Assembly (NCBI GenBank): GCA_021784265.1
Contig: JAJXTA010000066.1
Location: forward strand, 1-9,318
DNA: 9,318 bases
Reading direction: 5' to 3'
Source: a bacterium
Lineage (GTDB): Bacteria; Verrucomicrobiota; Verrucomicrobiia; Limisphaerales; J093
How positions within the stretch are numbered: the stretch's first letter is position 1; each line of letters begins with the position of its first letter. The position numbers and the translations under genes are program-made. Of this stretch, positions 1 through 7,242 are shown one piece after another. The notes below the pieces were generated by a model. It saw only the letters and a list, made by a program, of their open reading frames with translations. It had not been told where the DNA came from and did not search any database.

Positions 1-195
1 GCCGATACTCGACGGAGCGCGCAACAATGCCCTGGGCCAAATGGGGCGCGACCCCAAGGGCGGCAGGTCTCTTGCGGCCAGGCTTCGTTGCTCGCGCCTT
101 ATGGCCCACCGGCGGGTACGCTCGTCGCGCGCGCCTCGTCTGGCCGAAAAGCCCCTGGCCGCGAGCGTCATCGCATTTATGAATTGGGGCGCTAA
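1..195 (+). other. Possible 3' end of an upstream gene (frame unresolved)
   Basis: Nothing here was recognised as a known protein. All three forward frames are open from the left edge. Frame 1 runs 64 codons to a TAA at 193-195 and would overlap the next gene by 17 bases. Frame 3 ends in a TGA at 180-182 that forms an ATGA overlap with the ATG at 179, a common arrangement for coupled genes. Frame 2 is continuous with the FAD gene and has the most G/C at third positions, so a longer N-terminus for that gene cannot be excluded. Its residues there are arginine-rich and low in hydrophobic content, which argues against it. The likeliest reading is that an upstream gene on the same strand ends here and is co-transcribed with the FAD oxidoreductase. 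Which of frames 1 and 3 is real cannot be decided from the window. Confidence 0.3.
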
Positions 196-1225
196 AGCCA
201 TCACCATCGTCGGGGGCGGCCTGGCCGGCCTGACCCTTGGGATCGGCCTGCGTCAACGTGGGGTCTCCACCGTCGTCATCGAGGCGGGGAGCTATCCCCG
301 GCACCGGGTCTGTGGCGAGTTCATCAGCGGGCGGGGTTTGGCGGTGCTGGACGGGTTGGGGCTGCGCGATCGGTTGCTCGAAGCGGGGGCGCGGCCGGCG
401 CGGTCCGTGCGGTTCTTCACCCCACGGCGCGCCTCACCGCTTTGCCGCCTGCCCCAGCCCGCCCTGGCTCTCTCGCGCTACAGGCTCGACGCCTTGTTGG
501 CGGCGGAATTCACCCGGGCGGGTGGCGCACTGCGCACGCAGACACGCTGGACCACCCCGGTGTTCGGGCCAGGCGTCGTACGCGCCACCGGGCGGCGGCC
601 GCGACCGGTCGAAGGCGGGCGGCGCTGGTTCGGTCTCCGGGTGCATGCGCGGCACGTCTCTTTGACCGCGGACCTGGAGATGCACCTGACCCCGCAAGGG
701 TACGTGGGCCTGTGCCAGTTGGCCGGTGAGGTTGTCAATGTCTGCGGCTTGTTCTGGGCGCGCCCACCGAGGGCCCACCCGACCCCAGCCAGCCCGCACT
801 GGTTGCGCGGTGAACCTGGGTCACCGCTGCACCAGCGGCTCGAGGAGGCCGAGTTCCTGCCGGATTCGTTCCGCTCGGTCGCGGGTCTCTCGCTCCGCCC
901 GCGCTACGCCCGGGAACGCGAGGAGGTCTGTGTGGGTGACGCTCTGACCATGATCCCACCGGTGACGGGCAACGGGATGTCGCTGGCGTTTGAATCCGCC
1001 GCCCTCGCCGCTCCGTCGTTAGCGCGGTTCACCACGGGCGCGTTGGATTGGGAGGGCGTCCGCCGCCAGACCGCGGAGAATTGTGACACAGCGTTGGCGC
1101 GGCGGCTCGCCTGGGCGTGGTGGTTGCAGCGCGCCCTGTCCCACCCCAGCCTGGCGGCGCTGGTAGCAACGCTGGTCCCGCGGGTGCCCCTGCTCTGGCC
1201 AGTGCTTTTCGCCCGCACGCGGTGA
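179..1225 (+). CDS. FAD-dependent oxidoreductase, geranylgeranyl reductase-like
   Basis: This is a 348-residue flavoprotein of the PHBH/geranylgeranyl reductase fold. Residues 8-35 form the FAD-binding Rossmann unit, with the GGGLAG glycine motif at 12-17 and the ribose-binding Glu35 ending strand 2. An R-x-x-CGE segment follows at 43-47, resembling the cysteine-containing signature of geranylgeranyl reductases and related tailoring enzymes. The second FAD motif, VGDA...PPVTGNGMSLA, lies at 252-270. The C-terminus is hydrophobic and rich in Trp, Leu and Pro (311-345), suggesting a lipid-like substrate or membrane association. The ATG at 179 was chosen because it lies seven codons before the Rossmann strand; in-frame ATGs at 41 and 101 would add Arg-rich residues with no family match. 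No Shine-Dalgarno sequence is visible. Family members saturate isoprenoid double bonds or modify polyketides and lipids. The substrate here is unknown and no pathway partner is in view. Confidence 0.85.
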   Translation: MNWGAKAITIVGGGLAGLTLGIGLRQRGVSTVVIEAGSYPRHRVCGEFISGRGLAVLDGLGLRDRLLEAGARPARSVRFFTPRRASPLCRLPQPALALSRYRLDALLAAEFTRAGGALRTQTRWTTPVFGPGVVRATGRRPRPVEGGRRWFGLRVHARHVSLTADLEMHLTPQGYVGLCQLAGEVVNVCGLFWARPPRAHPTPASPHWLRGEPGSPLHQRLEEAEFLPDSFRSVAGLSLRPRYAREREEVCVGDALTMIPPVTGNGMSLAFESAALAAPSLARFTTGALDWEGVRRQTAENCDTALARRLAWAWWLQRALSHPSLAALVATLVPRVPLLWPVLFARTR

Positions 1226-1315
1226 GCCCCGGAGGTGGGGAAGCACGGCGGGCGTTCCGGCCGAGGATTTGGCTCGACGCCACCGGGCCGAGCGGCCTTC
1301 AATGGCCACGCTCCT

Positions 1316-4012
1316 ATGAAGCTGCCTGCCCTCCGCGGCCTCACGCTCGCCGGTCTCGCCTTCGGGTTGAGCGCCGCCACCCCCGCGCCCACCACCGGCG
1401 TGATCAGCAACGCCACCTTCACCCTGAGGGTCCAGGTTCAGGCCGGGACGGTGACGGCGACCTTGGAGGATCACCTCGCCGCCCGCCGCCTCGCCGACGG
1501 CCCCGCTCTGTACCGGGCCGTCCGCGTCGCCGCCGCTAGCACGGAGGAGTGCCGCGGACTCCAAGACCCGGTGGTGACAACGGCTGGGCCGGCGCTGACC
1601 ATCGTCGGCCGGCTTGCCGGGCTGGAGTTGGAAGACCACGTTGTGCTGCCGCCCCGCCAAAGGATGATGGAAGAGCGCGTGGTGGTGCGCAATCAGACCG
1701 GGCGCATGATCGCGCTGTCGGATTTCGAAGCGGGGCTGGAGCGGCGGGTAGCCGATACCACCGGCCAAGTCATGGCGGGTTTGGCGGAAGACCGCTGGGT
1801 GGCCGTCCCGCTGCGGGTCCGGGCCAGCGATCCGCAAGGTTTTGTCAACGACTTCTCCCTCCCCGAGCTGCTCACGCAGCCGGGCTATGAACCGTGGGTG
1901 GACAAGGACCAGCAGTACTCGCAGGTCCCCTCCCGGCACCGCCGTTCCGAAGGCTGGGCCTGGACCCACCGCGACGCGACCCTCGGGATCTTCACCTTCA
2001 GCCAGGAAAACATGCTCTTCAGCGTGGTCTCGACCGAGAAGCGAACCGACGGGACCTGGCTGCGGTTTGGCGGGGTGTGCATGCTCTCGGGCGAACCGGC
2101 CGCCTTGACGCGCGTCGCCCCGGGACAAACCGTGGACCTGGGCGTCGTTCGCTACCAAGCCCTCGAGGGAGGTTACCCGGCAGCCATGCAGGCCTTCCGG
2201 GACATGCTTGACGAGAAGGGCTGCCGGTTTCCGCCCGGCTACAATCCCCCGGTGCATTGGGAGCAGCTTTACGACATGCCCGAGGCCTGGACCGACCGCC
2301 CACACCGGTACACCAAAGCCATCCTCGAACGGGAGGCGCAAAAGGGCCGCGCGTACGGCTGCCAGGCGCTCTATCTGGACCCGGGCTGGGATACCGACTT
2401 CGGCACGTTCCTGTGGGGCGAGCGCTGGCTGGGGCCGCGGCGTCCGTTCCTCGAGGAGATGCGGAGGCGATATGATTTGGCGGTTTCGCTCCACTGCCCG
2501 CTGGCGACCTGGATGTCCCACCAGTATAGCTGGGGCCTGGGGGCGGTAAAGAGCTGGCCACCGAGCGCCGCGCGGCTGGCGCCCACCCCACCCGCCGATG
2601 ACGCAAGCCGCTGGCAGGTGCCCGCCATTCGGACCGGCCGGCGCAATCTCGCCTTGCAGCCCGGCGCCGGTGCCAACGCCTCCTCGGTGTTCATGGGCGG
2701 GGCCATGGCGATTCACCAAATTGCCCACCTCAACGACGGTTGGTATGGCAACACCGCCAGTTGGATTGCCGGCGCAATGCCCGCCTGGGCGGAAATCGAC
2801 CTCGGCCAAGTCTGCCAGATCGGCGAGGTGCGCGTCGGTAACGACCACACCCAGCATTATACCGATCGGGCGGCGACGGCCCTGCGCGTGATGGTGGCGA
2901 CGCGCTACAACGCCGCTTCGACCGCCCCGACCTGGCACACGGTGGCGGAAAGCACCGGCCGGCCGCTCCAGGCCGAACAGACCTTCACCTTTGCCCCGCA
3001 CGCGGCCCGCTGGGTGCGCGTCGAGCTGCGCCAAGCCGGCCCGGACTTGCCGCGCCTGGACGAGCTCGAGGTCTATGAAGCCACGCCCGCTTCCGCGACC
3101 ACGGCCACGGCGTACGCCCGGCGCGCCCGGCGCGGTGCTCCACCGCCGGCGGCCACCGCCAAGCTCGGTCCGCTGGTCTGCCTCGGTTCACGCCAATATC
3201 GGGAGGGAGCCGCTCGCCGGCTCGAGGCCAACTGCGCCGACGGCGCGGTCTTCCTGATGTACGACGGGAATTGGTGGAACGGCGGCTGCCAAGCCCCCAA
3301 CCACGGCCACCCGATCCCCTACCGCTACGAGGACCACATCCGGGCCAACCTGGATTTGGTGCAACGGGTGCACCAACAGTTTCCCAAGGTCTTGATCGAG
3401 CTGCATGACCCGCTGGCGGGCGGCAGTCCCGCCCGCATGACGCCGGTCTATTACAAGTACGGCCTGCCAGGCAGTTACGATGAGAACTGGGGGTTCGAAC
3501 TCATGTGGGACCCGATGGCCGACCTGCGGCAAGGCCGGGCCCGTGCGCTCTACTACTATAATCTCGGATGTAACATCCCCCTCTACCTGCATATCCGGCT
3601 GACGGAGGACACGGCCAGTTGCGTGGTGCTCTGGTGGTACGCCTCGACCTGCCGGCACCTGGGGATTGGCGGGGTGTGCCCCCAGCCGGCTGTGGCGGCG
3701 GCCCAGCAGCGGGCCATGCGGCGCTACCGGGAGCTGGAAGCGTTCTACCAACGAGGCGAGTTCTACGGCCTGGACGAGGCCATCCACGTGCACGTCCTGC
3801 CCGCCAAAGGCGCGTTCGTGGTGAACGTGTTCAATTTGTCGGACCAGCCCCGGACCATCGGCGGCGCCATCGACCTGGACCGGCTCGGCCTGGAGCGGCA
3901 ACGCGCGTATCAGTCCTCCGCGCCCTGGGGGACGGTCGAGAAGGGGGCGTTGGTGGTGCGCCAGCCCTTGGCTCCATGGTCGGCCGACGTGGCGGAGTTT
4001 CACGCGCGCTGA
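1316..4012 (+). CDS. Secreted glycoside hydrolase-like protein with internal F5/8 type C (discoidin) domain
   Basis: The 898-residue product starts with a signal peptide: basic residues Lys2 and Arg7, hydrophobic stretch 9-20, and a small-residue cleavage region near 19-24. This supports the ATG at 1316 over the in-frame ATG at 1235. Residues 30-310 resemble the beta-rich N-terminal domain of alpha-galactosidase-type enzymes. A barrel-like catalytic region begins at ~315, with YLDPGWDTD at 353-361 and strand LAVSLHCPLATW at 388-399. Residues 442-588 look like a discoidin carbohydrate-binding module, beginning NLALQPGA, with AEIDLGQ at 492-498 and ending RWVRVELR...LDELEVYE. The barrel seems to resume at ~618, with strand VFLMYDGNWW at 645-654, whose Asp650 sits where GH36-like enzymes have a nucleophile, and VLIELHDP at 692-699. 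A beta-sandwich-like C-terminus follows from ~820. The substrate is probably a plant or algal polysaccharide or a glycoside, but the exact GH family was not identified. No Shine-Dalgarno sequence was found. Confidence 0.75.
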   Translation: MKLPALRGLTLAGLAFGLSAATPAPTTGVISNATFTLRVQVQAGTVTATLEDHLAARRLADGPALYRAVRVAAASTEECRGLQDPVVTTAGPALTIVGRLAGLELEDHVVLPPRQRMMEERVVVRNQTGRMIALSDFEAGLERRVADTTGQVMAGLAEDRWVAVPLRVRASDPQGFVNDFSLPELLTQPGYEPWVDKDQQYSQVPSRHRRSEGWAWTHRDATLGIFTFSQENMLFSVVSTEKRTDGTWLRFGGVCMLSGEPAALTRVAPGQTVDLGVVRYQALEGGYPAAMQAFRDMLDEKGCRFPPGYNPPVHWEQLYDMPEAWTDRPHRYTKAILEREAQKGRAYGCQALYLDPGWDTDFGTFLWGERWLGPRRPFLEEMRRRYDLAVSLHCPLATWMSHQYSWGLGAVKSWPPSAARLAPTPPADDASRWQVPAIRTGRRNLALQPGAGANASSVFMGGAMAIHQIAHLNDGWYGNTASWIAGAMPAWAEIDLGQVCQIGEVRVGNDHTQHYTDRAATALRVMVATRYNAASTAPTWHTVAESTGRPLQAEQTFTFAPHAARWVRVELRQAGPDLPRLDELEVYEATPASATTATAYARRARRGAPPPAATAKLGPLVCLGSRQYREGAARRLEANCADGAVFLMYDGNWWNGGCQAPNHGHPIPYRYEDHIRANLDLVQRVHQQFPKVLIELHDPLAGGSPARMTPVYYKYGLPGSYDENWGFELMWDPMADLRQGRARALYYYNLGCNIPLYLHIRLTEDTASCVVLWWYASTCRHLGIGGVCPQPAVAAAQQRAMRRYRELEAFYQRGEFYGLDEAIHVHVLPAKGAFVVNVFNLSDQPRTIGGAIDLDRLGLERQRAYQSSAPWGTVEKGALVVRQPLAPWSADVAEFHAR

Positions 4013-4083
4013 GTTCCCCGTGCCCGCCGGGAGGCCACGCCCGCTCCGGCCGGTCCGCGCCACCCCCGCCCCTCACCCGCGGC
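4013..4083. other. Convergent intergenic gap
   Basis: This 71-base gap separates the ends of two convergent transcription units, the glycosidase on the plus strand and the cytochrome operon on the minus strand. It is very GC-rich and contains the short palindrome CCGGCCGG, but no stem followed by a T-run on either strand. I therefore see no intrinsic terminator. Termination may be Rho-dependent or lie inside the facing gene. Confidence 0.5.
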
Positions 4084-5475
4084 TTAGAACCCGAGATTAT
4101 CCGCCTTCGGCATGAGGCTCATCAGGTAATCCACCAAGTCGGCCAACTCGCCTTCGGCGATGCGCCCGCGCCAGGCCGGCATGTAGAGGGGCGGATGGGG
4201 CTTGGCGGGGTCGAGGGAGGGAATCTCCCGCTGCCCGTCGAGGATCCGTTTCTTGAGCTCGTCTTTGGTGTACCCGGCCGCGACATGGATGAGACTGGGG
4301 ACCTGCTGGGCGGTCTTGGCATTGGGATTGGGGATGCCGCCCACCCCACCGGCGCCGTGGCAACCGGCGCAACCATACTTCTGAAACACGGTTTTTCCGC
4401 GCGCTACCGAGGTCATCAGCGCGGGAATCTTCATAAAGCCCACGACATTCGTGTCGGTCACCGAGAGGAGGAATTCGGTCAAGGACCGGATCTCCTGCTC
4501 GGTGAAATTGAACTGGGGCATGACGGAACCGGGGGTGACGGCCTGGGGATTGCGGAAGTGGGCGACAATCCAATCGGGGCTGCGGCGTTTGCCCACGCCA
4601 TCGAGGGCGGGCCCGACCTTGCCGCCCTGGCCGCCGATGCTGTGACAACCGATGCAGCCCTTTTCCTGGAAGAGACGGCGCCCGGCCAATTGGCCGGGAA
4701 TGCTCTTCATCGAGACGTAGTAGGCGCTCATTTCCTCGCCGGTGAAACTGAGCACATAGAGCGTCAAGGCGTCCAGGTCGGCGTCGCTGGCCTGGATCGG
4801 CGGCATGCCGGACCCGGGGCTGACCGCCGCCGGATTCTTGAAATGCTTCATCAGCCATTCCGGGCTGTGACTGGCACCCACCTTGTCCAACTCCGGCCCG
4901 ATCATGCCGCCCACCCCGTTGAGCTTATGACAGCCGATGCAACCGACCTCCTCGAACACGGCCCGGCCCCGGGCCAGCTTGGGGGCGTTGGGGATGTCGG
5001 AGGCCAGATGACACTTCCCGCAGGCCGACTCGATGTACTTCATCGGCAACATCGGCTGATCCCAATGGGGCACCTGGCCGTGGGCGGCCTCGCGGGTGGT
5101 CGCGCGCCCCTGGCCTTGGTGACAGATGGTGCAGCCGAATTTATCGAAGGGATGCTGGTCGTGGTTGGGATGATAGGCCAGGGGTTGCGGGAAACCGCTG
5201 TAGCTGGGGTCATCGACCGCCGCATGACAAGTAATGCAGCGATCAACCCGGTTCAGCCCCGGCAGGACGAGCTGGTGAATCTCGACCGGGATGCGGGCCG
5301 CCTCGGCGCGGGCTTCCGGGGTGTTGGCGCGGGCCAATTCCTGCTTGCGGAACACCTGTTGCCAGCTCCGCCATTCACGAAACTGATCCTTGTAGTAGGC
5401 GACGATCACCAGCCCGCCCACCAGCAGGCCCAGCACGGCAAACCAGGGATAATAGCGGCGCAGCGACGTGTCCAT
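4084..5475 (-). CDS. Membrane-anchored hexaheme cytochrome c of a Rieske/cytochrome b complex
   Basis: The 463-residue protein has an N-terminal membrane anchor (residues 11-27) and six CXXCH heme c sites with cysteines starting at 80, 115, 152, 179, 274 and 369. The first three sites lie in a His-rich region (H102, H105, H108, H132, H137 are possible second ligands) unlike a class I cytochrome. The last three sites sit in tandem class I-type domains spaced exactly 95 residues apart. Domains 4 and 5 share SPEWLMKHF/SPDWIVAHF and GSGMPP/GSVMPQ, giving likely axial Met224 and Met319; domain 6 has YMPAW with Met432. The gene is last in the operon, six bases after cytochrome b, so it probably takes the place of cytochrome c1 or f. 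It would receive electrons from the Rieske cluster on the outer face of the membrane and pass them to periplasmic acceptors. The terminal acceptor is unknown. No clear Shine-Dalgarno sequence precedes the ATG, suggesting translational coupling. Confidence 0.93.
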   Translation of the reverse strand: MDTSLRRYYPWFAVLGLLVGGLVIVAYYKDQFREWRSWQQVFRKQELARANTPEARAEAARIPVEIHQLVLPGLNRVDRCITCHAAVDDPSYSGFPQPLAYHPNHDQHPFDKFGCTICHQGQGRATTREAAHGQVPHWDQPMLPMKYIESACGKCHLASDIPNAPKLARGRAVFEEVGCIGCHKLNGVGGMIGPELDKVGASHSPEWLMKHFKNPAAVSPGSGMPPIQASDADLDALTLYVLSFTGEEMSAYYVSMKSIPGQLAGRRLFQEKGCIGCHSIGGQGGKVGPALDGVGKRRSPDWIVAHFRNPQAVTPGSVMPQFNFTEQEIRSLTEFLLSVTDTNVVGFMKIPALMTSVARGKTVFQKYGCAGCHGAGGVGGIPNPNAKTAQQVPSLIHVAAGYTKDELKKRILDGQREIPSLDPAKPHPPLYMPAWRGRIAEGELADLVDYLMSLMPKADNLGF

Positions 5476-5481
5476 GAGCGA

Positions 5482-6759
5482 TCAATGAAACGCTTGTTCT
5501 TCCGCCGGGATGGGCTTCCAGGGGACTTGGAAGCTCCAGTTCGGGCCCCGGAACAGGCTGCCGATGGTGGTGAACACCACCGCGGCGATAAGGCAAACGG
5601 TGAAGAGGGTGAGCGCGACCTTGCGCTCGCGGGCAAACCAGACGCCCAGCCCCCGCCGGCGGCGGTCCAGGTAGGGTAGCAGGACCAAGGCCGTAACCAA
5701 CAGCCCCGGGACGACCACCCCGCCCCACAGGGCCGAGTACGCCACCAGCTCCTGGAGGCCGAGGAAATACCAGGGGGCCTTGGCGGGGTTGGGCGGGTGG
5801 ACGCGGTTGGCCAATTCCTCCAGCGGGGCATTCCAGAAAATGGCCAGCACCAGCACCACCGCCACGACGGCCAGAAACAAGAGGAGCTCGCGGAAGATCA
5901 GATTGGGCCACGTGAACACCACGTCCTCCGGGGCCAACCCGACCGCCGGGGTGCTCCCCCGCGCCAGTTCCATCAGGCCGTACGTCTTGCTCGTGGGCAG
6001 TTGGCCGGGTGCCAACTCCTGCTGGACAAACGCCGGTTCGTCCGGCCGCGCCAACCCTCCGTCCTTGCGCACCCGCCACAGGTGCAGCGCCACCAGCATG
6101 AGGACGACGCCCGGCAGGACAATCACGTGCAGCGTGTAGAACCGGATCAAGGCGGACTCGCCCACCATGTGGCCGCCGAGCAGGAGGAATTTCAGCTTCT
6201 GCCCCACCAGGGGAGCATAGCCGGCGATGTTGGTGCCGACCGTGATCGCCCAGTAGGCCAACTGGTCCCAGGGCAACAGGTAGCCGGTGAAGGACAAGCC
6301 CAGGGTCAGCAGCAGCAGGACTACCCCAACCACCCAGTTGAACTCCCGCGGCGGTTTGTAGGCGCCGGTATAGAACACGCGGCACAAGTGCAACAGGACG
6401 AAGACCACCATCAGGTGGGCCGACCAGCGGTGCATGTTACGCAGCACCCGGCCGGCGGTGACCACGAACTCGAGGTCCTTCATGTTCTGATAGGCCGCGT
6501 CCGTGGCGGGGACATAATAAAACATGAGCATTACCCCCGTCACCCCCAGGATGAGGAACAGATAGAGGGAAATGAGCCCCAGCCCGAAGGTCGTGCTCGG
6601 CTTCAGGGTCCGCTTGTGCACCTTGGCGGGCTGGAGGTGCAGCAGGAAACTGGAGATGGCCACCTGGGCCCGCTCCAGGTTGCTGGCGGGCAAGCCCACG
6701 CGGAAAATCGAACGCCCGACCCGCGAGGCGCGAAACGCATTCCAAACACGCTGCAGCAT
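5482..6759 (-). CDS. Cytochrome b (fused b6 and subunit IV type) of a Rieske/cytochrome b complex
   Basis: This 425-residue integral membrane protein carries the two b hemes and the quinone sites of a bc-type complex. Seven hydrophobic helices can be seen at roughly 58-82, 113-131, 142-161, 207-229, 289-309, 342-362 and 380-402. That equals the four helices of cytochrome b6 plus the three of subunit IV in one chain, joined by a ~55-residue polar linker (231-286). Heme ligands are His110/His124 in helix B and His211/His226 in helix D. The spacings of 14 and 15 match cytochrome b6 rather than the mitochondrial 14/14. TGYLLPWDQ at 158-166 is the conserved helix C end. The Qo-site motif reads APWY at 328-331 instead of PEWY. 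No Cys occurs in the first 50 residues, so the covalent heme ci of b6f is not expected. It starts one base after the Rieske stop codon and shares its transcript. Confidence 0.96.
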   Translation of the reverse strand: MLQRVWNAFRASRVGRSIFRVGLPASNLERAQVAISSFLLHLQPAKVHKRTLKPSTTFGLGLISLYLFLILGVTGVMLMFYYVPATDAAYQNMKDLEFVVTAGRVLRNMHRWSAHLMVVFVLLHLCRVFYTGAYKPPREFNWVVGVVLLLLTLGLSFTGYLLPWDQLAYWAITVGTNIAGYAPLVGQKLKFLLLGGHMVGESALIRFYTLHVIVLPGVVLMLVALHLWRVRKDGGLARPDEPAFVQQELAPGQLPTSKTYGLMELARGSTPAVGLAPEDVVFTWPNLIFRELLLFLAVVAVVLVLAIFWNAPLEELANRVHPPNPAKAPWYFLGLQELVAYSALWGGVVVPGLLVTALVLLPYLDRRRRGLGVWFARERKVALTLFTVCLIAAVVFTTIGSLFRGPNWSFQVPWKPIPAEEQAFH

Positions 6760-6760
6760 A

Positions 6761-7231
6761 TTAGATCACCAGGTATTTCTTGGCCTCGACCGGCTGGGAG
6801 GCGTCGATGATCAGGCGCCCGTCCCGGCTCAGGCTGACCAGCAACCAAGAGAGCGGGCGGGGCGCCGGCCCGCTGGTCACTTCGCCGTTGTCGCTGAACT
6901 GGCTGCCATGACAGGGACAGTGGAAACCATGACCATCGGCGCCGCGGTTGACCGTGCAGCCCAGATGGGTGCAGATGGCCGAGACCGCCCGGAAGCTGTT
7001 CCCCTTGCGAATCAGGAACACCCGGATGTCGGACAGGAAGGTGGTCCCCTCGGGATAATCCTCCGGCTTCTGCCCCTTGAAGCGTTGGTCCGGTTCGTAT
7101 AGGACGTTCGGAACAATATAGCGCGCCCCGGCCACAGCCGAGGCGCCCAGCGCGAAGAGGGCGGAACACCAGCCAAAGGCCAGTTGCATGAAATCCCGCC
7201 GTTTGACTTGGGTGGGGTCGGAGTCGTTCAT
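6761..7231 (-). CDS. Rieske [2Fe-2S] iron-sulfur protein with Tat signal/anchor
   Basis: The 156-residue protein has the Rieske cluster motifs C87-T-H-L-G-C92 and C105-P-C-H-G-S110. Cluster ligands are C87, H89, C105 and H108, and C92/C107 form the usual disulfide. A twin-arginine motif (KRRDFMQ, 10-16) precedes a hydrophobic segment (17-38), as in Rieske proteins exported folded and kept as a membrane anchor. The ATG at 7231 is chosen because it puts the twin-arginine motif near the N-terminus; an in-frame ATG at 7315 would overlap the upstream gene and add 28 unrelated residues. Ser110 next to the cluster is kept, but the Tyr two residues later in high-potential Rieske proteins is Phe112. 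This suggests a lowered potential and would fit menaquinone, which is inference. At 156 residues it is of compact bacterial size. Its role is to take the first electron from quinol at the Qo site. Confidence 0.95.
   Translation of the reverse strand: MNDSDPTQVKRRDFMQLAFGWCSALFALGASAVAGARYIVPNVLYEPDQRFKGQKPEDYPEGTTFLSDIRVFLIRKGNSFRAVSAICTHLGCTVNRGADGHGFHCPCHGSQFSDNGEVTSGPAPRPLSWLLVSLSRDGRLIIDASQPVEAKKYLVI
6765..6770 (-). promoter_or_regulatory. Ribosome binding site for cytochrome b
   Basis: On the minus strand GGTGAT lies five bases before the cytochrome b ATG, inside the last codons of the Rieske gene. It is the only reasonable Shine-Dalgarno-like match in the operon. The other starts have none that I can see. 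Its overlap with the Rieske 3' end and the single-base gap between the genes point to coupled translation. Confidence 0.45.
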
Positions 7232-7242
7232 GGTTAGGGAGT

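Noticed and set aside
1019..3034. 671-codon open frame on the minus strand
   Set aside because: It lies antisense to the well-supported glycosidase, runs into the FAD gene, and has Arg/Pro/Gly/His-rich composition with no domain. Long antisense open frames are expected in GC-rich coding DNA.
4013..4083. Possible bidirectional terminator between the convergent genes
   Set aside because: Only short GC palindromes are present, with no adjacent T-run on either strand.
3619..5679. 686-codon open frame on the plus strand spanning three genes
   Set aside because: It crosses the end of the glycosidase, the convergent gap, all of the hexaheme cytochrome c and part of cytochrome b. It reads as low-complexity Gly/Ala/His-rich sequence, so it is an antisense shadow.
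5797..6810. 337-codon open frame on the plus strand
   Set aside because: It is antisense to cytochrome b and very rich in Gln, His and Arg, the mirror of hydrophobic codons on the other strand.
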